A stretch of DNA of 64,000 nt from Actinomycetospora sp. NBRC 106375 (lineage in GTDB: Bacteria > Actinomycetota > Actinomycetes > Mycobacteriales > Pseudonocardiaceae). Of the stretch, positions 30,701-37,973 are shown piece by piece (within the stretch, counting starts at the first letter, position 1; each line of letters begins with the position of its first letter). The notes below the pieces were generated by a model. The model saw only the letters and a list, made by a program, of their open reading frames with translations, had not been told where the DNA came from and did no database searches. The stretch lies in NCBI RefSeq assembly GCF_030269665.1, contig NZ_BSTS01000015.1, positions 1 to 64,000 on the forward strand, written 5' to 3'. Both the position numbers and the translations under genes were made by a program.

Positions 30701-31224
30701 GTCGCGACGAGCTCCGCGGCGTGCTCGCGGTGCGCGAGCGAGCGCAGGGCCCGGTGCAGCTCGGGCGCGAAGTACCCGTCGCCGGCGAGCAGGGACGACA
30801 CCTCGCGGTCGAGGAACCGGTGCCCGCGCAGGATCCGCCACAGCCCGCCGATGCCGACCCAGACGCGGTCGAGGTGGTCGATCGTCGTCCCGCGGGTGAG
30901 CGCGGTGGCGTAGAGGACGGAGTTCAGCCCACCCGCGCTGGCACCGGCGAGGACGTCGACCTCGACGGCGCCGTAGCCGCACAGCTCGAGCAGCTGCTGA
31001 TAGGCGTGCCCGCGCTGCCGGGAGATCGCGTCCTGCTCCGCGGGCCGTGCGCCGTCGGCGGGGCGAGGCGGCTCCACGCCCCGGCGGCGCAGCACGTCGA
31101 TCTCCGCGACGGCGCCGCCGATCCACACCGCGAGGCTGACGCCGCCGCGCATCGCGAGGGCGAGACGCAGCGTGCGCCGCTGCTTCTCGGCCCCCGTACC
31201 CTCCATGAGAGGAAGGTAGGCCAC
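27733..31224 (-). CDS. DUF3376-type patatin-like phospholipase with C-terminal membrane region
   Basis: A 1163-residue protein. The N-terminal patatin domain has an oxyanion-type RGGVSLAVW (26-34), the nucleophile GASAGG (94-99, Ser96) and the catalytic DGG (308-310), so the Ser-Asp dyad is intact. A long central part and a C-terminal run of about 8-10 hydrophobic segments match the actinobacterial patatin-related DUF3376 layout. It would hydrolyse membrane lipids in place. The start is GTG 31224 or ATG 31206; neither has a strong ribosome site. It is read in the same direction as the beta-rich/TIR genes, 123 bases upstream of them, so it may share their transcript. Confidence 0.85.
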   Translation of the reverse strand: MAYLPLMEGTGAEKQRRTLRLALAMRGGVSLAVWIGGAVAEIDVLRRRGVEPPRPADGARPAEQDAISRQRGHAYQQLLELCGYGAVEVDVLAGASAGGLNSVLYATALTRGTTIDHLDRVWVGIGGLWRILRGHRFLDREVSSLLAGDGYFAPELHRALRSLAHREHAAELVATNVSVDLSATVLDAGPGEEANARDGRGHIHLDRRPAPALGPATENPMTDLPDLAALRDPQPADRTLETFAYAGRTTSSFPYAFEPARVRSTSPPYATTATGSGDLAPVEMSRWFGAHRPAGAGESEVPPYHVVDGGVLDNIPVDRALRAIQAMPAGGPTHRTLLFLDPDPASPTTPPNAFGGAVAVVRRVTTIRGRGEQLSDELDAIRTHNEREGAIDGRFAVLASAAQLEVPGPEEYARIRDRADARWALELLRAPAQAQLRSPYDALAVPALAVDLDETRVAAAFADGAARGSRCHDVVALADATALLIDWTRRLQDRARPKDGDRLAAIKRHLYRVRLLCRVFRQRQERGFLACYWSFPDGTPAADLATTRLRAAVATLGGAPSDRATAAAAIVQNGVMNEEDVLVEVGRYVASGDAVDPRATALLWESLERRRQELADLTPDMRDDPDLVAGRLHGYAVLAVDGEGTDLPTIVSAFTAADAVPATSALVDVHVVGGNAAVPDPTRFPHLVAAARRDWIEETLRGDGPRADERLAPSAAELLTASTKLAGNSAANFSGFLAARWRRNDWWWGRRDAAVTLVDVLVGAAATPPTSAQLDAVTAELVAAPESDGLDTDDHDRALDRLRRAVADSVDRELAAGPDGGLPATEGAERFRNLRPVYLTGLATRAADLSWQALMNGVRAVPSRWGRGAARTALAVGRPLVVLAPLAVNAVRAMVVAAAVFATAGLLGGLGAPGEGRPFFWTSAVIGLAGLAVVAGLLRHLRAKQDARWGLFDLGDAAEREAWQDAYGFFRERALSRATWMTLGGVATVLVPLVAVPAFPGATRPAAGGVIALLALVWCVTAYRAATTGPAERTVGWSERDRRFRYVGIALAVVLALVGLVDTTPFIPPGLGVALAVGLLAAGATATLAGGWARWEIVLISSVLVGAGTGMVARAPVAIGLVALAWLELVSLASVCWAENDQVDAQDGEEELMRAGAQRNVMP

Positions 31225-31783
31225 GGAGCGCTGCTGTGAATCACTTCACAACGGTATTGTTTCCCGCATTCGAGTGAAGGACGAGGCCGTCGAGGTGGGA
31301 CGCCGACCTCGTTGGGTAGTGGATCGCTCACGGCTCGACTCGTCGAGGTCGGAACACGCGTGTCGCCCGCACAATGTCTCGGACATCACGCACAGCGAAC
31401 AGGAACGTCGTTCGGAGAACTGTCGCCGGGGCATCCGCGTCGTTCGACGGGCTGATTGCGTGATGTGGGACTTATCCATTCGGCGCACGCGATGACCTGC
31501 AGCGACCAGTTGTGCACGGTGCTGTCGTCACGTGTACAGGAATGCACGGAGAACTGCGCCGTTCGGACTCGTGAGACATCGCGTGGCGTCACTAGCATGG
31601 ACCCCACGAGTCGCGGGCGAGGCAGCCACTTCCGTCGTCCGGCGGCCGCGGGGGCAGGGGGTTCGGGGTGGCCTTCATCAGCGCAGTGCCCGCCGAAGGT
31701 GTCGGGCACGGGGTCGTCGCAGCGCAGTGCCCGCCGAAGGTGTCGGGCACGGGGTCGTCGCTCCGCGTGACGGGGGTGACCCC
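31225..31783. other. Divergent intergenic region between patatin and response regulator genes
   Basis: About 560 bases holding the starts of two divergent units. The half nearest the patatin gene is less G/C-rich (AACGGTATTGTTT around 31250) and is the likely promoter zone for it. The half nearest the regulator contains the tandem 41-bp repeat and the start-codon hairpin described separately. No open frame here looks coding. Confidence 0.5.
31679..31760. repeat. Perfect 41-bp tandem direct repeat, two copies
   Basis: Copies at 31679-31719 and 31720-31760 are identical and directly abut. Each contains TGTCGGGCACGGGGT, which is complementary to the start region of the response regulator gene just downstream. 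There is no spacer between the copies, so this is not a CRISPR. It looks like a recent slippage or unequal-exchange duplication of a regulatory element. Confidence 0.85.
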
Positions 31784-31793
31784 GTGCCCGACA
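31741..31793 (+). promoter_or_regulatory. Hairpin covering the start codon of the response regulator gene
   Basis: TGTCGGGCACGGGGT (31741-31755) is an exact 15-base inverted match to ACCCCGTGCCCGACA (31779-31793). The inferred start codon GTG at 31784-31786 and the G-rich sequence before it lie in or next to the second arm. In RNA the hairpin would hide the ribosome site. The same arm occurs once more, 41 bases upstream in the first copy of the tandem repeat, giving an alternative pairing partner. Confidence 0.55.
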
Positions 31794-32458
31794 TCGTCCT
31801 CGGCGAGGACCACACCGCGGTCGCCGACGCCCTCGCCACCGTCCTGGCCGACGACGAAGGGTGCGTCGTCGCCGTCGCGGGCACCGTCGCGGGCGTCCGG
31901 CAGGTCGTCGTCGACCGGCAGCCCGATCTGTTGCTGCTCGACCGGTGGTTCCCCGACGGCGACGGGTTCGCACTGTTGACCGAGCTGGCCGAGGCGGCGC
32001 CGGACACGCGGATCCTCGTGATCACCGCCGATGCCGATCCCGGTCTCGCGCATGTGGCGCTCGCGCTCGGGGCGCACGGGTTCGTGCACACGACCCGTGG
32101 CGCCTCCGCCCTGCTCGGCGCCATCGGCCGGGCGCTCGCCGGGGAGAAGGTCGTCGAGCTGCCGCCGCGCTGGACCAGCGTGCCGCAACCGCGCGGTCGT
32201 CCGGCCCCGACCATCCACCTGACCACCCGCGAGCAGCAGTGCCTCACCCTGCTGGTCCAGGACGTCGGCACGGCGCAGATGGCCGAGGCGCTCGCGGTGA
32301 GTGTCACGACGGTCCGCACCCACGTGCAGGCGGTGATGACGAAGCTCGGGGTGCACACGCGGCGGGAGGCCGTGGCCTACGCGGCCCGCCACGGCCTGGT
32401 GCCGGACACCGGTGCCGCGCACGACCCTCTCGACCCGACGACGGAGCGGTATGCCTGA
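31784..32458 (+). CDS. LuxR/NarL-family response regulator, orphan
   Basis: A 224-residue two-domain regulator. The receiver domain (1-120) has the phospho-accepting Asp at D53 (LLLLDRW) and an acidic GED near the N-terminus. The usual invariant Lys near residue 102 is Thr (GFVHTT), so the phosphorylation response may be altered. A LuxR-type helix-turn-helix follows (LTTREQQCLTLL...AQMAEALAVSVTTVRTHVQAVMTKLG). No histidine kinase gene is adjacent. The GTG at 31784 fits the start of the receiver domain; the frame is open further upstream through the repeat. Start and expression may be controlled by the hairpin that covers the GTG. Confidence 0.83.
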   Translation: MPDIVLGEDHTAVADALATVLADDEGCVVAVAGTVAGVRQVVVDRQPDLLLLDRWFPDGDGFALLTELAEAAPDTRILVITADADPGLAHVALALGAHGFVHTTRGASALLGAIGRALAGEKVVELPPRWTSVPQPRGRPAPTIHLTTREQQCLTLLVQDVGTAQMAEALAVSVTTVRTHVQAVMTKLGVHTRREAVAYAARHGLVPDTGAAHDPLDPTTERYA

Positions 32459-32503
32459 GGCCACGGGCCGGCCGTGTCGTCCAGGCCGACCTGCGGCGGA
32501 AGG

Positions 32504-33514
32504 ATGATGAGGACGCCGACGCCGGCGCGAGCCGACCACGGCCCGACGACCGCCCCGCGGCGTCCGTACGTGGTGGCGTCCCTGCCGCCCGACGCGCTCG
32601 CCGGGGCGACGCGGCTGGTCACCGAGCACACCGACGTCGTGGACAGCGTCACGCCGTGCCTCTACCGGATCGGGCCACACGACGACACCGTCGAGCTCCT
32701 GGCCGGGGCGCCGGCGGCCGCCGCAGCGGTGGCCACGCTGCGCGCCGCATCGTGCTCCGTCCTGCCCGGGATCACCGACCGGTTCGGCGACGACCGGTCC
32801 GACGTCGTCCCGCGGATGCTGCGCGACCCCCTCCGGACCGCCCGTCACGTCACCGCCGTCGTCGACCTCGTGCGACGCCACGGCTACGCCGGGGTCGAGA
32901 TCGAGTTCGTCACGGTCCGTCCCGAGGACCGGGACGCCTTCAGCGCCTACGCCGCGGACCTCGCCCAGGCCCTCCACGACACCGGCGCGCGGCTGGCCGT
33001 CACCGTCGGCGCCAAGACCCACGACCGCGACGGCGACGAGCACGACGCCGCCCACGACTACGGCGCGCTCGGAGCCGTCGTCGACGAGCTGCGGCTGCGC
33101 ACCCTCGACTGCCACTGGGCGACCACTCCGCCCGGGCCGGTCGCGCCGGTCGACTGGATCCGTGCCGTCCTGACCTACGCGACCGCCCTCGTCCCGGCCG
33201 ACAAGATCGTCATGGGTGTCGCGACCACGGGCTACCGGTGGACGGGCGACAGCGGGGCCCCGATCGGCCACCGCGACGCCCTCGCGCTCGCCGACCGTCT
33301 CGCGGGGGGCGAGGTGCGCTGGGACCCGCTGAGCGCCGCGCCGTGGTTCGGGCGCCGCGAACCCGGCGGCACGGCGCACGAGGTGTGGTTCGAAGATGCC
33401 CGCAGCCTGGCCGCCAAACGGTACGTGGCGGCCGAGGCCGGGGTGCACGGGTTGCTGCTGTGGCTCACCGCGCCACCCGATCCGCGGGTCTGGGGTGAGC
33501 TGGCCGGTTCGTGA
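32504..33514 (+). CDS. GH18-like (YaaH/chitinase fold) protein lacking the catalytic Glu
   Basis: A protein of about 336 residues with the glycoside hydrolase 18 barrel pattern: PYVVASLPP at the start, VDLVRRHGYAGVEIEFV where active enzymes have a DGxxIDxE-type motif, then KIVMGVATTGYRW and a final VHGLLLWLT strand. The catalytic Glu position reads Val (EIEFV against IDFE), so hydrolysis is unlikely unless another residue serves. There is no signal peptide, which is unusual for a wall-acting GH18. The start ATG at 32504 or 32507 follows GGAAGG closely. It may be a carbohydrate-binding or dead-enzyme paralogue cotranscribed with the response regulator, 45 bases downstream of it. Confidence 0.6.
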   Translation: MMRTPTPARADHGPTTAPRRPYVVASLPPDALAGATRLVTEHTDVVDSVTPCLYRIGPHDDTVELLAGAPAAAAAVATLRAASCSVLPGITDRFGDDRSDVVPRMLRDPLRTARHVTAVVDLVRRHGYAGVEIEFVTVRPEDRDAFSAYAADLAQALHDTGARLAVTVGAKTHDRDGDEHDAAHDYGALGAVVDELRLRTLDCHWATTPPGPVAPVDWIRAVLTYATALVPADKIVMGVATTGYRWTGDSGAPIGHRDALALADRLAGGEVRWDPLSAAPWFGRREPGGTAHEVWFEDARSLAAKRYVAAEAGVHGLLLWLTAPPDPRVWGELAGS

Positions 33515-33515
33515 G

Positions 33516-33756
33516 TCAGGGGGCCGGCTCGGCGATCAGCTCGGTCAGGTGCCGGTCGATGTGCGGCCTGTCGTCGGGGTTCACGGCGAAGAGCCCGAGG
33601 TGCCCGAGGACCTCGTTGACCACCCGCAGCTCCGAGCCCTCGATCTGGGCCTGCTCCGCGGCGCGACGCCGCAGAAGCGTCGAACCCGGGGCGGTGTGCG
33701 CGTCGATCCGGGTCAGCCGCAGGATCTCACTCGACGTCGCACAGCCACGGTCGTGA
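33516..33756 (-). pseudogene. Possible 3' fragment of an unidentified leftward gene
   Basis: On the minus strand a coherent-looking peptide (EILRLTRIDAHTAPGSTLLR, ending in ELIAEPAP) runs to a stop at 33516, but no ATG, GTG or TTG start lies in a sensible place. The fucose synthase remnant begins right upstream on the other strand. It could be the truncated C-terminus of a gene cut by the same rearrangement, or a small gene with a non-canonical start. Low certainty. Confidence 0.3.
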
Positions 33757-33801
33757 ACCAGCGCTGGGGCTCTGCCGACATCCGTCACTCTGGGGGAACG
33801 C

Positions 33802-34696
33802 ATGAAGGATCCGCTCGCCGGCCGGGAGCCCGGCCGGGCCCTGCCGCGCGACGCCCGCGTCTTCGTCGCGGGCTCGTCGGGGCTCGTCGGTTCCGCGGTG
33901 GTGCGCCACCTGCGGGGCGCCGGCTTCACCGACGTCGTCGGGGTGCGCTCGGCGTAGGTCGACCTGCGCGATCTCGGGGCCACCGTCGGGTTCCTGGAGG
34001 ACACGCGCCCGGCCGTGGTCGTCGACGCCGCCGCGCGGGTCGGCGGGATCGCGGCCAACGCGGCCGAGCCCGTCGAGTTCCTGCACGACAACCTGCGCAT
34101 CCAGGCCAACCTGCTCGACGCGTCCCACCGCGTCGGGGTCACCCGGCTGCTGCTGCTCGGCTCGTCGTGCATCTACCCGAAGTTCGCCGAGCAGCCGATC
34201 CGCGAGGACTCGCTGCTCACCGGCGCGCTCGAGCCCACCAACGACGCCTACGCGATCGCGAAGATCGCCGGGATCCTGGGCGTGCAGTCCTACCGCCGCG
34301 AGTACGGGCGGTCGTGGATCTCGGCGATGCCGACGAACCTCTACGGGCCGGGCGACAACTTCGACCTCGAGAAATCCCACGTGCTGCCGGCGCTGATGCG
34401 CAAGTTCCACGAGGCGCGTGTCTCCGGTGCGCCGACGGTGACGGTGTGGGGCACCGGGACGCCGCGCCGCGAGTTCCTCCACGTCGACGACCTCGCCTCG
34501 GCGTGCCTGCACCTGCTGGAGACCTACGACGACCCGGCGCCGATCAACATCGGCGTCGGCGAGGACGTCCCGATCGCCGAGCTCGCCGCGCTCGTCGCCC
34601 ACACGGTCGGGCGACCTGGGGTGGAAAGCCCAGACCACGCCCGAACAACTCGCCCACCTCATGACCGACGCCGACCTGGCCGCCCTTCGGTCGTGA
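33802..34696 (+). pseudogene. fcl: GDP-L-fucose synthase, disrupted
   Basis: The translated product is clearly a GDP-4-keto-6-deoxymannose epimerase/reductase: FVAGSSGLVGSAVVRHL (NADP-binding), AARVGGIAAN, LGSSCIYPK, and NDAYAIAKIAG with the catalytic Tyr-Lys pair, then SWISAMPTNLYGPGDNFD. Two lesions inactivate it. A TAG stands at about 33956, where family members have Glu in a SAELDLRDL-type stretch. Near 34608 an internal deletion with a frame change joins HTVG directly to DLGWKAQT, removing roughly 30-40 residues (the LLDVSRL region). The original stop TGA is at 34694-34696. The start ATG follows GGGGGAACGC. No intact copy is in the window. Confidence 0.85.
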
Positions 34697-34842
34697 GCTG
34701 TCGCGACGCGGTCGGCGCGCCGGCGCGAGGTCCGAACCGGTGACCCTCAACCCCCCGTCCGGCCGGTAACGCAGGAGCCGCCCCGGTGCGACAGTGCGCG
34801 TAGAGGTACTCAGACGTTCAACGAGCCCGGGGGTTGCCTGCG

Positions 34843-34968
34843 ATGAGCATTCTCTTGACGGCGGTGGCCGGCGCGACGGCGGGCGCCGCGGCGTGGCTGG
34901 CGGCCCCCTTCGTGAGCATGGCCGCGCACGGCACCGTCGACCAGCGGCAGTGGACCACCCGGCACTGA
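34843..34968 (+). CDS. Small hydrophobic peptide, unknown
   Basis: A 41-residue frame starting ATG with GGGGG about 8 bases upstream. It is one Ala-rich hydrophobic stretch (ILLTAVAGATAGAAAWLAAPF) followed by a polar tail ending in QRQWTTRH. This looks like a single-pass membrane microprotein. The G-rich leader is like that of genes at 35109, 52520 and 57313. No family recognised; coding status is plausible, not certain. Confidence 0.4.
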   Translation: MSILLTAVAGATAGAAAWLAAPFVSMAAHGTVDQRQWTTRH

Positions 34969-35108
34969 GCGCTTCCGGCAACCGGTCGTCACTCGAACGA
35001 GGGAACGTTCTGGTGGGTTGCCGTGATCGGAGTAACGATCCGTGCTCGATCCACGAGAACGGATCATCCGCCGGCGCCGACGCCGGCTCGCAGCTCCGGG
35101 GGGTTCAC

Positions 35109-35273
35109 ATGGCCAAGCACGCGGCTCCGCAGACCGCCGGCTCGATCGGCGTCACCGCCGGCACCGGGATCATCCGCCCGGTCGCGCTGAGCGCCGAGGC
35201 CTACCTCGGGCGGCTCCGCGCCGCGGCCACGACGATCGTGCCGGTCGCCGCGGGACGGCACTCCCGCGCCTGA
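35109..35273 (+). CDS. Small basic protein, unknown
   Basis: A 54-residue frame with GGGGGG 4-5 bases before the ATG. It is rich in Ala, Gly and Arg, with the central segment IGVTAGTGIIRPVALSAEAY and a basic end (AGRHSRA). It ends exactly where the convergent His phosphatase gene ends (stops at 35273 and 35274). No membrane segment and no family recognised. The strong ribosome site and the tidy abutment argue that it is real. Confidence 0.5.
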   Translation: MAKHAAPQTAGSIGVTAGTGIIRPVALSAEAYLGRLRAAATTIVPVAAGRHSRA

Positions 35274-35894
35274 TCACGCCGGGAGGATCGTCCCCGCGGG
35301 CTCGATCCCCTGGTGCAGCGGCCCCTCGTCGTTGACGGCGAGCAGCACCGGCACCGAGCCGCTCGTGTCGATCCGGCACACCGCGGCGTCGACGAGGAAC
35401 ATCCGCCAGGCGATGTCGATCCCGACACCGAGCGCCCAGCTGATCGCCGCCTTGATCGGCGAGACGTGGCTGACCACGACCACCTCGCCGGTCGCCGCGT
35501 CGGCCGCCAGGTCCGTGCAGGCCGCCGCGACGCGCGCCCGGACCGCGGCGAGCGACTCCCCGCCGGCGGGCACGTGCTCCGGGTCCGACCGCCACGCGCG
35601 CCAGGCGTCGCCGTCCAGCGCCGTCATCGGCTGGCCGTCGAGCTCGCCGTAGTCCATCTCCGTCCACCGCGCGTCGACCTCGACGTCGACGTCCGCCCCG
35701 AAGAGCGACGCGGTCTCGCGCGCGCGGGCGAGCGGGCTGGAGACGAGCCGGGTGGGCCGCGGCAGACCGGCGGCGAGCGCGCCGGCCTGCCGGCGCCCCG
35801 TCTCGGTGAGCGGCGGGTCGGACCGACCGCACATCACCCCGCGGGCGTTGGCCTCACTCTGACCGTGGCGGACGAGGGTGAGCACGTACGCCAC
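35274..35894 (-). CDS. Histidine phosphatase family protein (phosphoglycerate mutase-like)
   Basis: A 206-residue phosphatase. The RHG motif with catalytic His is in LTLVRHGQSEANARG near the N-terminus. A second conserved His is in VVVSHVSPIKAAISW, with Arg and Glu residues in SSPLARARETA and WTEMDYGELDG, as in the acid phosphatase/cobalamin-phosphatase subgroup. The start GTG at 35894 fits the fold; it lies within the last codons of the membrane-protein gene upstream, a 61-base overlap. The substrate is unknown. The position after a lipid-related membrane protein, methyltransferase and glycosyltransferase suggests a sugar- or lipid-phosphate intermediate. Confidence 0.85.
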   Translation of the reverse strand: MAYVLTLVRHGQSEANARGVMCGRSDPPLTETGRRQAGALAAGLPRPTRLVSSPLARARETASLFGADVDVEVDARWTEMDYGELDGQPMTALDGDAWRAWRSDPEHVPAGGESLAAVRARVAAACTDLAADAATGEVVVVSHVSPIKAAISWALGVGIDIAWRMFLVDAAVCRIDTSGSVPVLLAVNDEGPLHQGIEPAGTILPA

Positions 35895-36958
35895 GGTAAC
35901 GGCGCCAGCGAGACCCACCCGCGCGCATTCGGGCGACCCACGGCGTCCACGAGCAGGACGAGGGCGCCCGGCAAGCACGAGATCAGGGCCAGCACGCCGT
36001 AGACGACCGAGGTCGCGAGGCCCTGCCCCGGGTCGAGCCCCACGGCGGCGAACGCCACCGCGGCCGCGGCCTCCCGCGGGCCCCAGCCACCGACGGTCAG
36101 CGGCACCGACATCGCGAGCAGCGACACCGTGACCAGCGGCAACAGCTGCCCCAGCGGCGCCTCGACGCCGGCGACGCGGGCCGCGAGGACGAACAGCGCG
36201 AGCAGCCCGCCGAGCGCGATGAGCGAGAACAGCAGCACGGCGGGCGCGGTGCGCAGCCGCCCGAGACCCTCGCGCACGTCGCCGAGCGCGGCGACCACGG
36301 CGGTCCGCACGCGCGCCGCGCGGCGGGCTGTGGCGATCCACACGCCGGCGGCCACGAGCGCCAGGGCGACACCGCCGGCGACGAACCCGAGGCCCGGGCC
36401 GACCAGCGAGTGCAGCAGCGCCGGGCGGGCGAACAGCACCGCGAGGCCGACCGCGACCACGACGACCTGCCCGGCCACCCGCTCGATCACCACGGCGCGG
36501 GCGCCGCGGGCGTCGCCGGGGCGGTGGTGGCGCACGGCGCGGTGGACGTCGCCGAGGACGCCGGCGGGCAGCAGCGAGTTCAGCAGCGTCGCGCGGTAGG
36601 CGTCGGCCGTCGCGGCGCGCAGCGGGAGCGGGAGCCCGACACCGGCGGCGACGACGCACCAGCGGGCGGCGCCGGCGATGGTCGTGACGGCGCCGAGGGC
36701 GAGCGCCGCGGCGACGGTCAGCGGGGTGATGCCGCACAGGGCGTCGAGGACCCCGCCCGCGCCGAGGCGCGCGACGAGCAGGGCCGGCAGGCCCAGACCG
36801 ACGACGAGACGGACCACACCGCCGAGGGTGACGCGTCGGCGGGCGTCGTGGGAGGGCTTTGCGGAAGAGACCGGGTCGTTCTCGGGGCTGGTCCGGGGCC
36901 CGGGGACGGCGGGTGCGGTGGTCGGGGGCACGGGGAGCTCGGTCGCGGGGAGCGGCAA
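35834..36958 (-). CDS. Lysylphosphatidylglycerol synthase-type transmembrane protein (UPF0104/AglD-like)
   Basis: A 374-residue polytopic protein with about 8 membrane helices and the family motifs NSLLPAGVLGDVHRAVRHH, AVVIERVAGQVVVVAVG and the later VPLTVGGWGPREAAA. This family includes the flippase half of MprF and glycosyl/isoprenoid-related membrane proteins such as AglD; the exact role differs between members. The frame opens at TTG 36958 with a Pro-rich cytoplasmic tail; the true start could be closer to the first helix. It overlaps the phosphatase gene. It probably handles a lipid-linked intermediate with its neighbours. Confidence 0.82.
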   Translation of the reverse strand: MPLPATELPVPPTTAPAVPGPRTSPENDPVSSAKPSHDARRRVTLGGVVRLVVGLGLPALLVARLGAGGVLDALCGITPLTVAAALALGAVTTIAGAARWCVVAAGVGLPLPLRAATADAYRATLLNSLLPAGVLGDVHRAVRHHRPGDARGARAVVIERVAGQVVVVAVGLAVLFARPALLHSLVGPGLGFVAGGVALALVAAGVWIATARRAARVRTAVVAALGDVREGLGRLRTAPAVLLFSLIALGGLLALFVLAARVAGVEAPLGQLLPLVTVSLLAMSVPLTVGGWGPREAAAAVAFAAVGLDPGQGLATSVVYGVLALISCLPGALVLLVDAVGRPNARGWVSLAPLPWRTCSPSSATVRVRPTPAG

Positions 36959-37034
36959 GGGAGATCCAGACGGGGAGCGGGGAGCGTGCGGGGAGCGTGC
37001 TCGGGGAGGTCTGCGGGGTCAGGGGGTCAGGGGG

Positions 37035-37973
37035 TCAGGGCATCGCGAGGAGGTCGAGGTGGCCGACGGTGACGCGCAGCCGGCCTTCCTCGGCGGCCTC
37101 CAGGCGGCGGGCGAGGTAGGCGTCGGCGTGCCGCGCGAGGTCGGGGTCCTGCGCGGCGGCCGCCGCCACCCAGCCGTGGAGCCAGGCGACGACGAGGTCG
37201 ACGTCGTCGAGCCCGAGGTGCCAGGGGCTCGACCGGGAGCGGACGTGGGCGCCGTGGCGGGCGAAGGCGTCCTCCGCGGCCGTCGCGGCGTCCGGGCCGA
37301 GCAGGCGGCGCCCGCCGACCACCCGCTGCTGGTGGGCGTCGAACGCGGCCGCGACGGGGAGATCGCGGGGCTCGGCCGGCTCGATCCGGACCTGCCCGAC
37401 CACCGTGAGCGTCAGCAGCGCGGCGCAGCCGGCTCCGACGCACGCGGCGGCGAGCCCGTCGACCTCCTCGGCGGTGAGGACGTCGAGCAGCGCGGAGGCG
37501 GTCACGAGGTCGTGGCCGGCGAGGTCCTCGGCGCGCAGCGTGGTGATGTCGACCCGGCGGACCTCGCCGGTGACCGGGGAGCCGTCGCGGGCCGCCGTCG
37601 GGAGCCGGTCGTGGGCCTCGGCGAGCAGCGCGGGGTCGCGGTCGGTGAGCACCCAGTGCTGGGGGCCCGGCATCCGCGGCGCCAGCCAGCGCGCCATCGA
37701 GCCCGTGCCGGCACCCAGGTCGAGGATGCGGCCCGGGGCGGGGTGCCCGGCCCGGAGGTCCTCGACGAGGTCGATCGCCCGGGCCTCGGCGTCGGCCTTC
37801 TCGCGCAGGGCGAGCCAGTCACTCGCCGCCGGGGCCCCGGGGAGGGCGTGCTCCGGCGTGCGGGGGCGGGGTGCGGTGGGCTCGCTGCTCAGCCCGGGGT
37901 CGGCGGGGTGTGCAGGTCCGCCAGCACCTGCTGCACCCGTCGCGACGTCTGCGTCCACGCGGCAAGCGTGCAT
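37035..37973 (-). CDS. SAM-dependent methyltransferase (class I)
   Basis: A protein of about 280-312 residues. Motif I is RILDLGAGTGSMARWLA; motif II-like WVLTDRDP and the later HDLVTASALLDVLT follow, typical of class I Rossmann methyltransferases. A His-rich acceptor segment (RSRSSPWHLGLDD) is near the C-terminus. The only ATG is at 37973, which would overlap the glycosyltransferase gene by 85 bases. The true start may be an unusual codon near 37892, right after that gene's stop. Short tandem GGTCAGGG repeats follow its stop (37012-37040). The substrate is probably a glycolipid or sugar intermediate, by context. Confidence 0.8.
   Translation of the reverse strand: MHACRVDADVATGAAGAGGPAHPADPGLSSEPTAPRPRTPEHALPGAPAASDWLALREKADAEARAIDLVEDLRAGHPAPGRILDLGAGTGSMARWLAPRMPGPQHWVLTDRDPALLAEAHDRLPTAARDGSPVTGEVRRVDITTLRAEDLAGHDLVTASALLDVLTAEEVDGLAAACVGAGCAALLTLTVVGQVRIEPAEPRDLPVAAAFDAHQQRVVGGRRLLGPDAATAAEDAFARHGAHVRSRSSPWHLGLDDVDLVVAWLHGWVAAAAAQDPDLARHADAYLARRLEAAEEGRLRVTVGHLDLLAMP

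Noticed and set aside
27751-31239. A 1162-residue frame antisense to the patatin gene
   Set aside because: Arg/Gly-rich shadow without domains; the opposite strand has an intact patatin active site.
31679-31760. The two direct repeats as a CRISPR remnant
   Set aside because: The copies abut with no spacer, and no cas gene is near.
36959-37034. Tandem GGTCAGGG/GGGGAGCGTG repeats as a regulatory array
   Set aside because: Short and simple in sequence in a 76-base gap; could be chance slippage products, so not claimed as a site.
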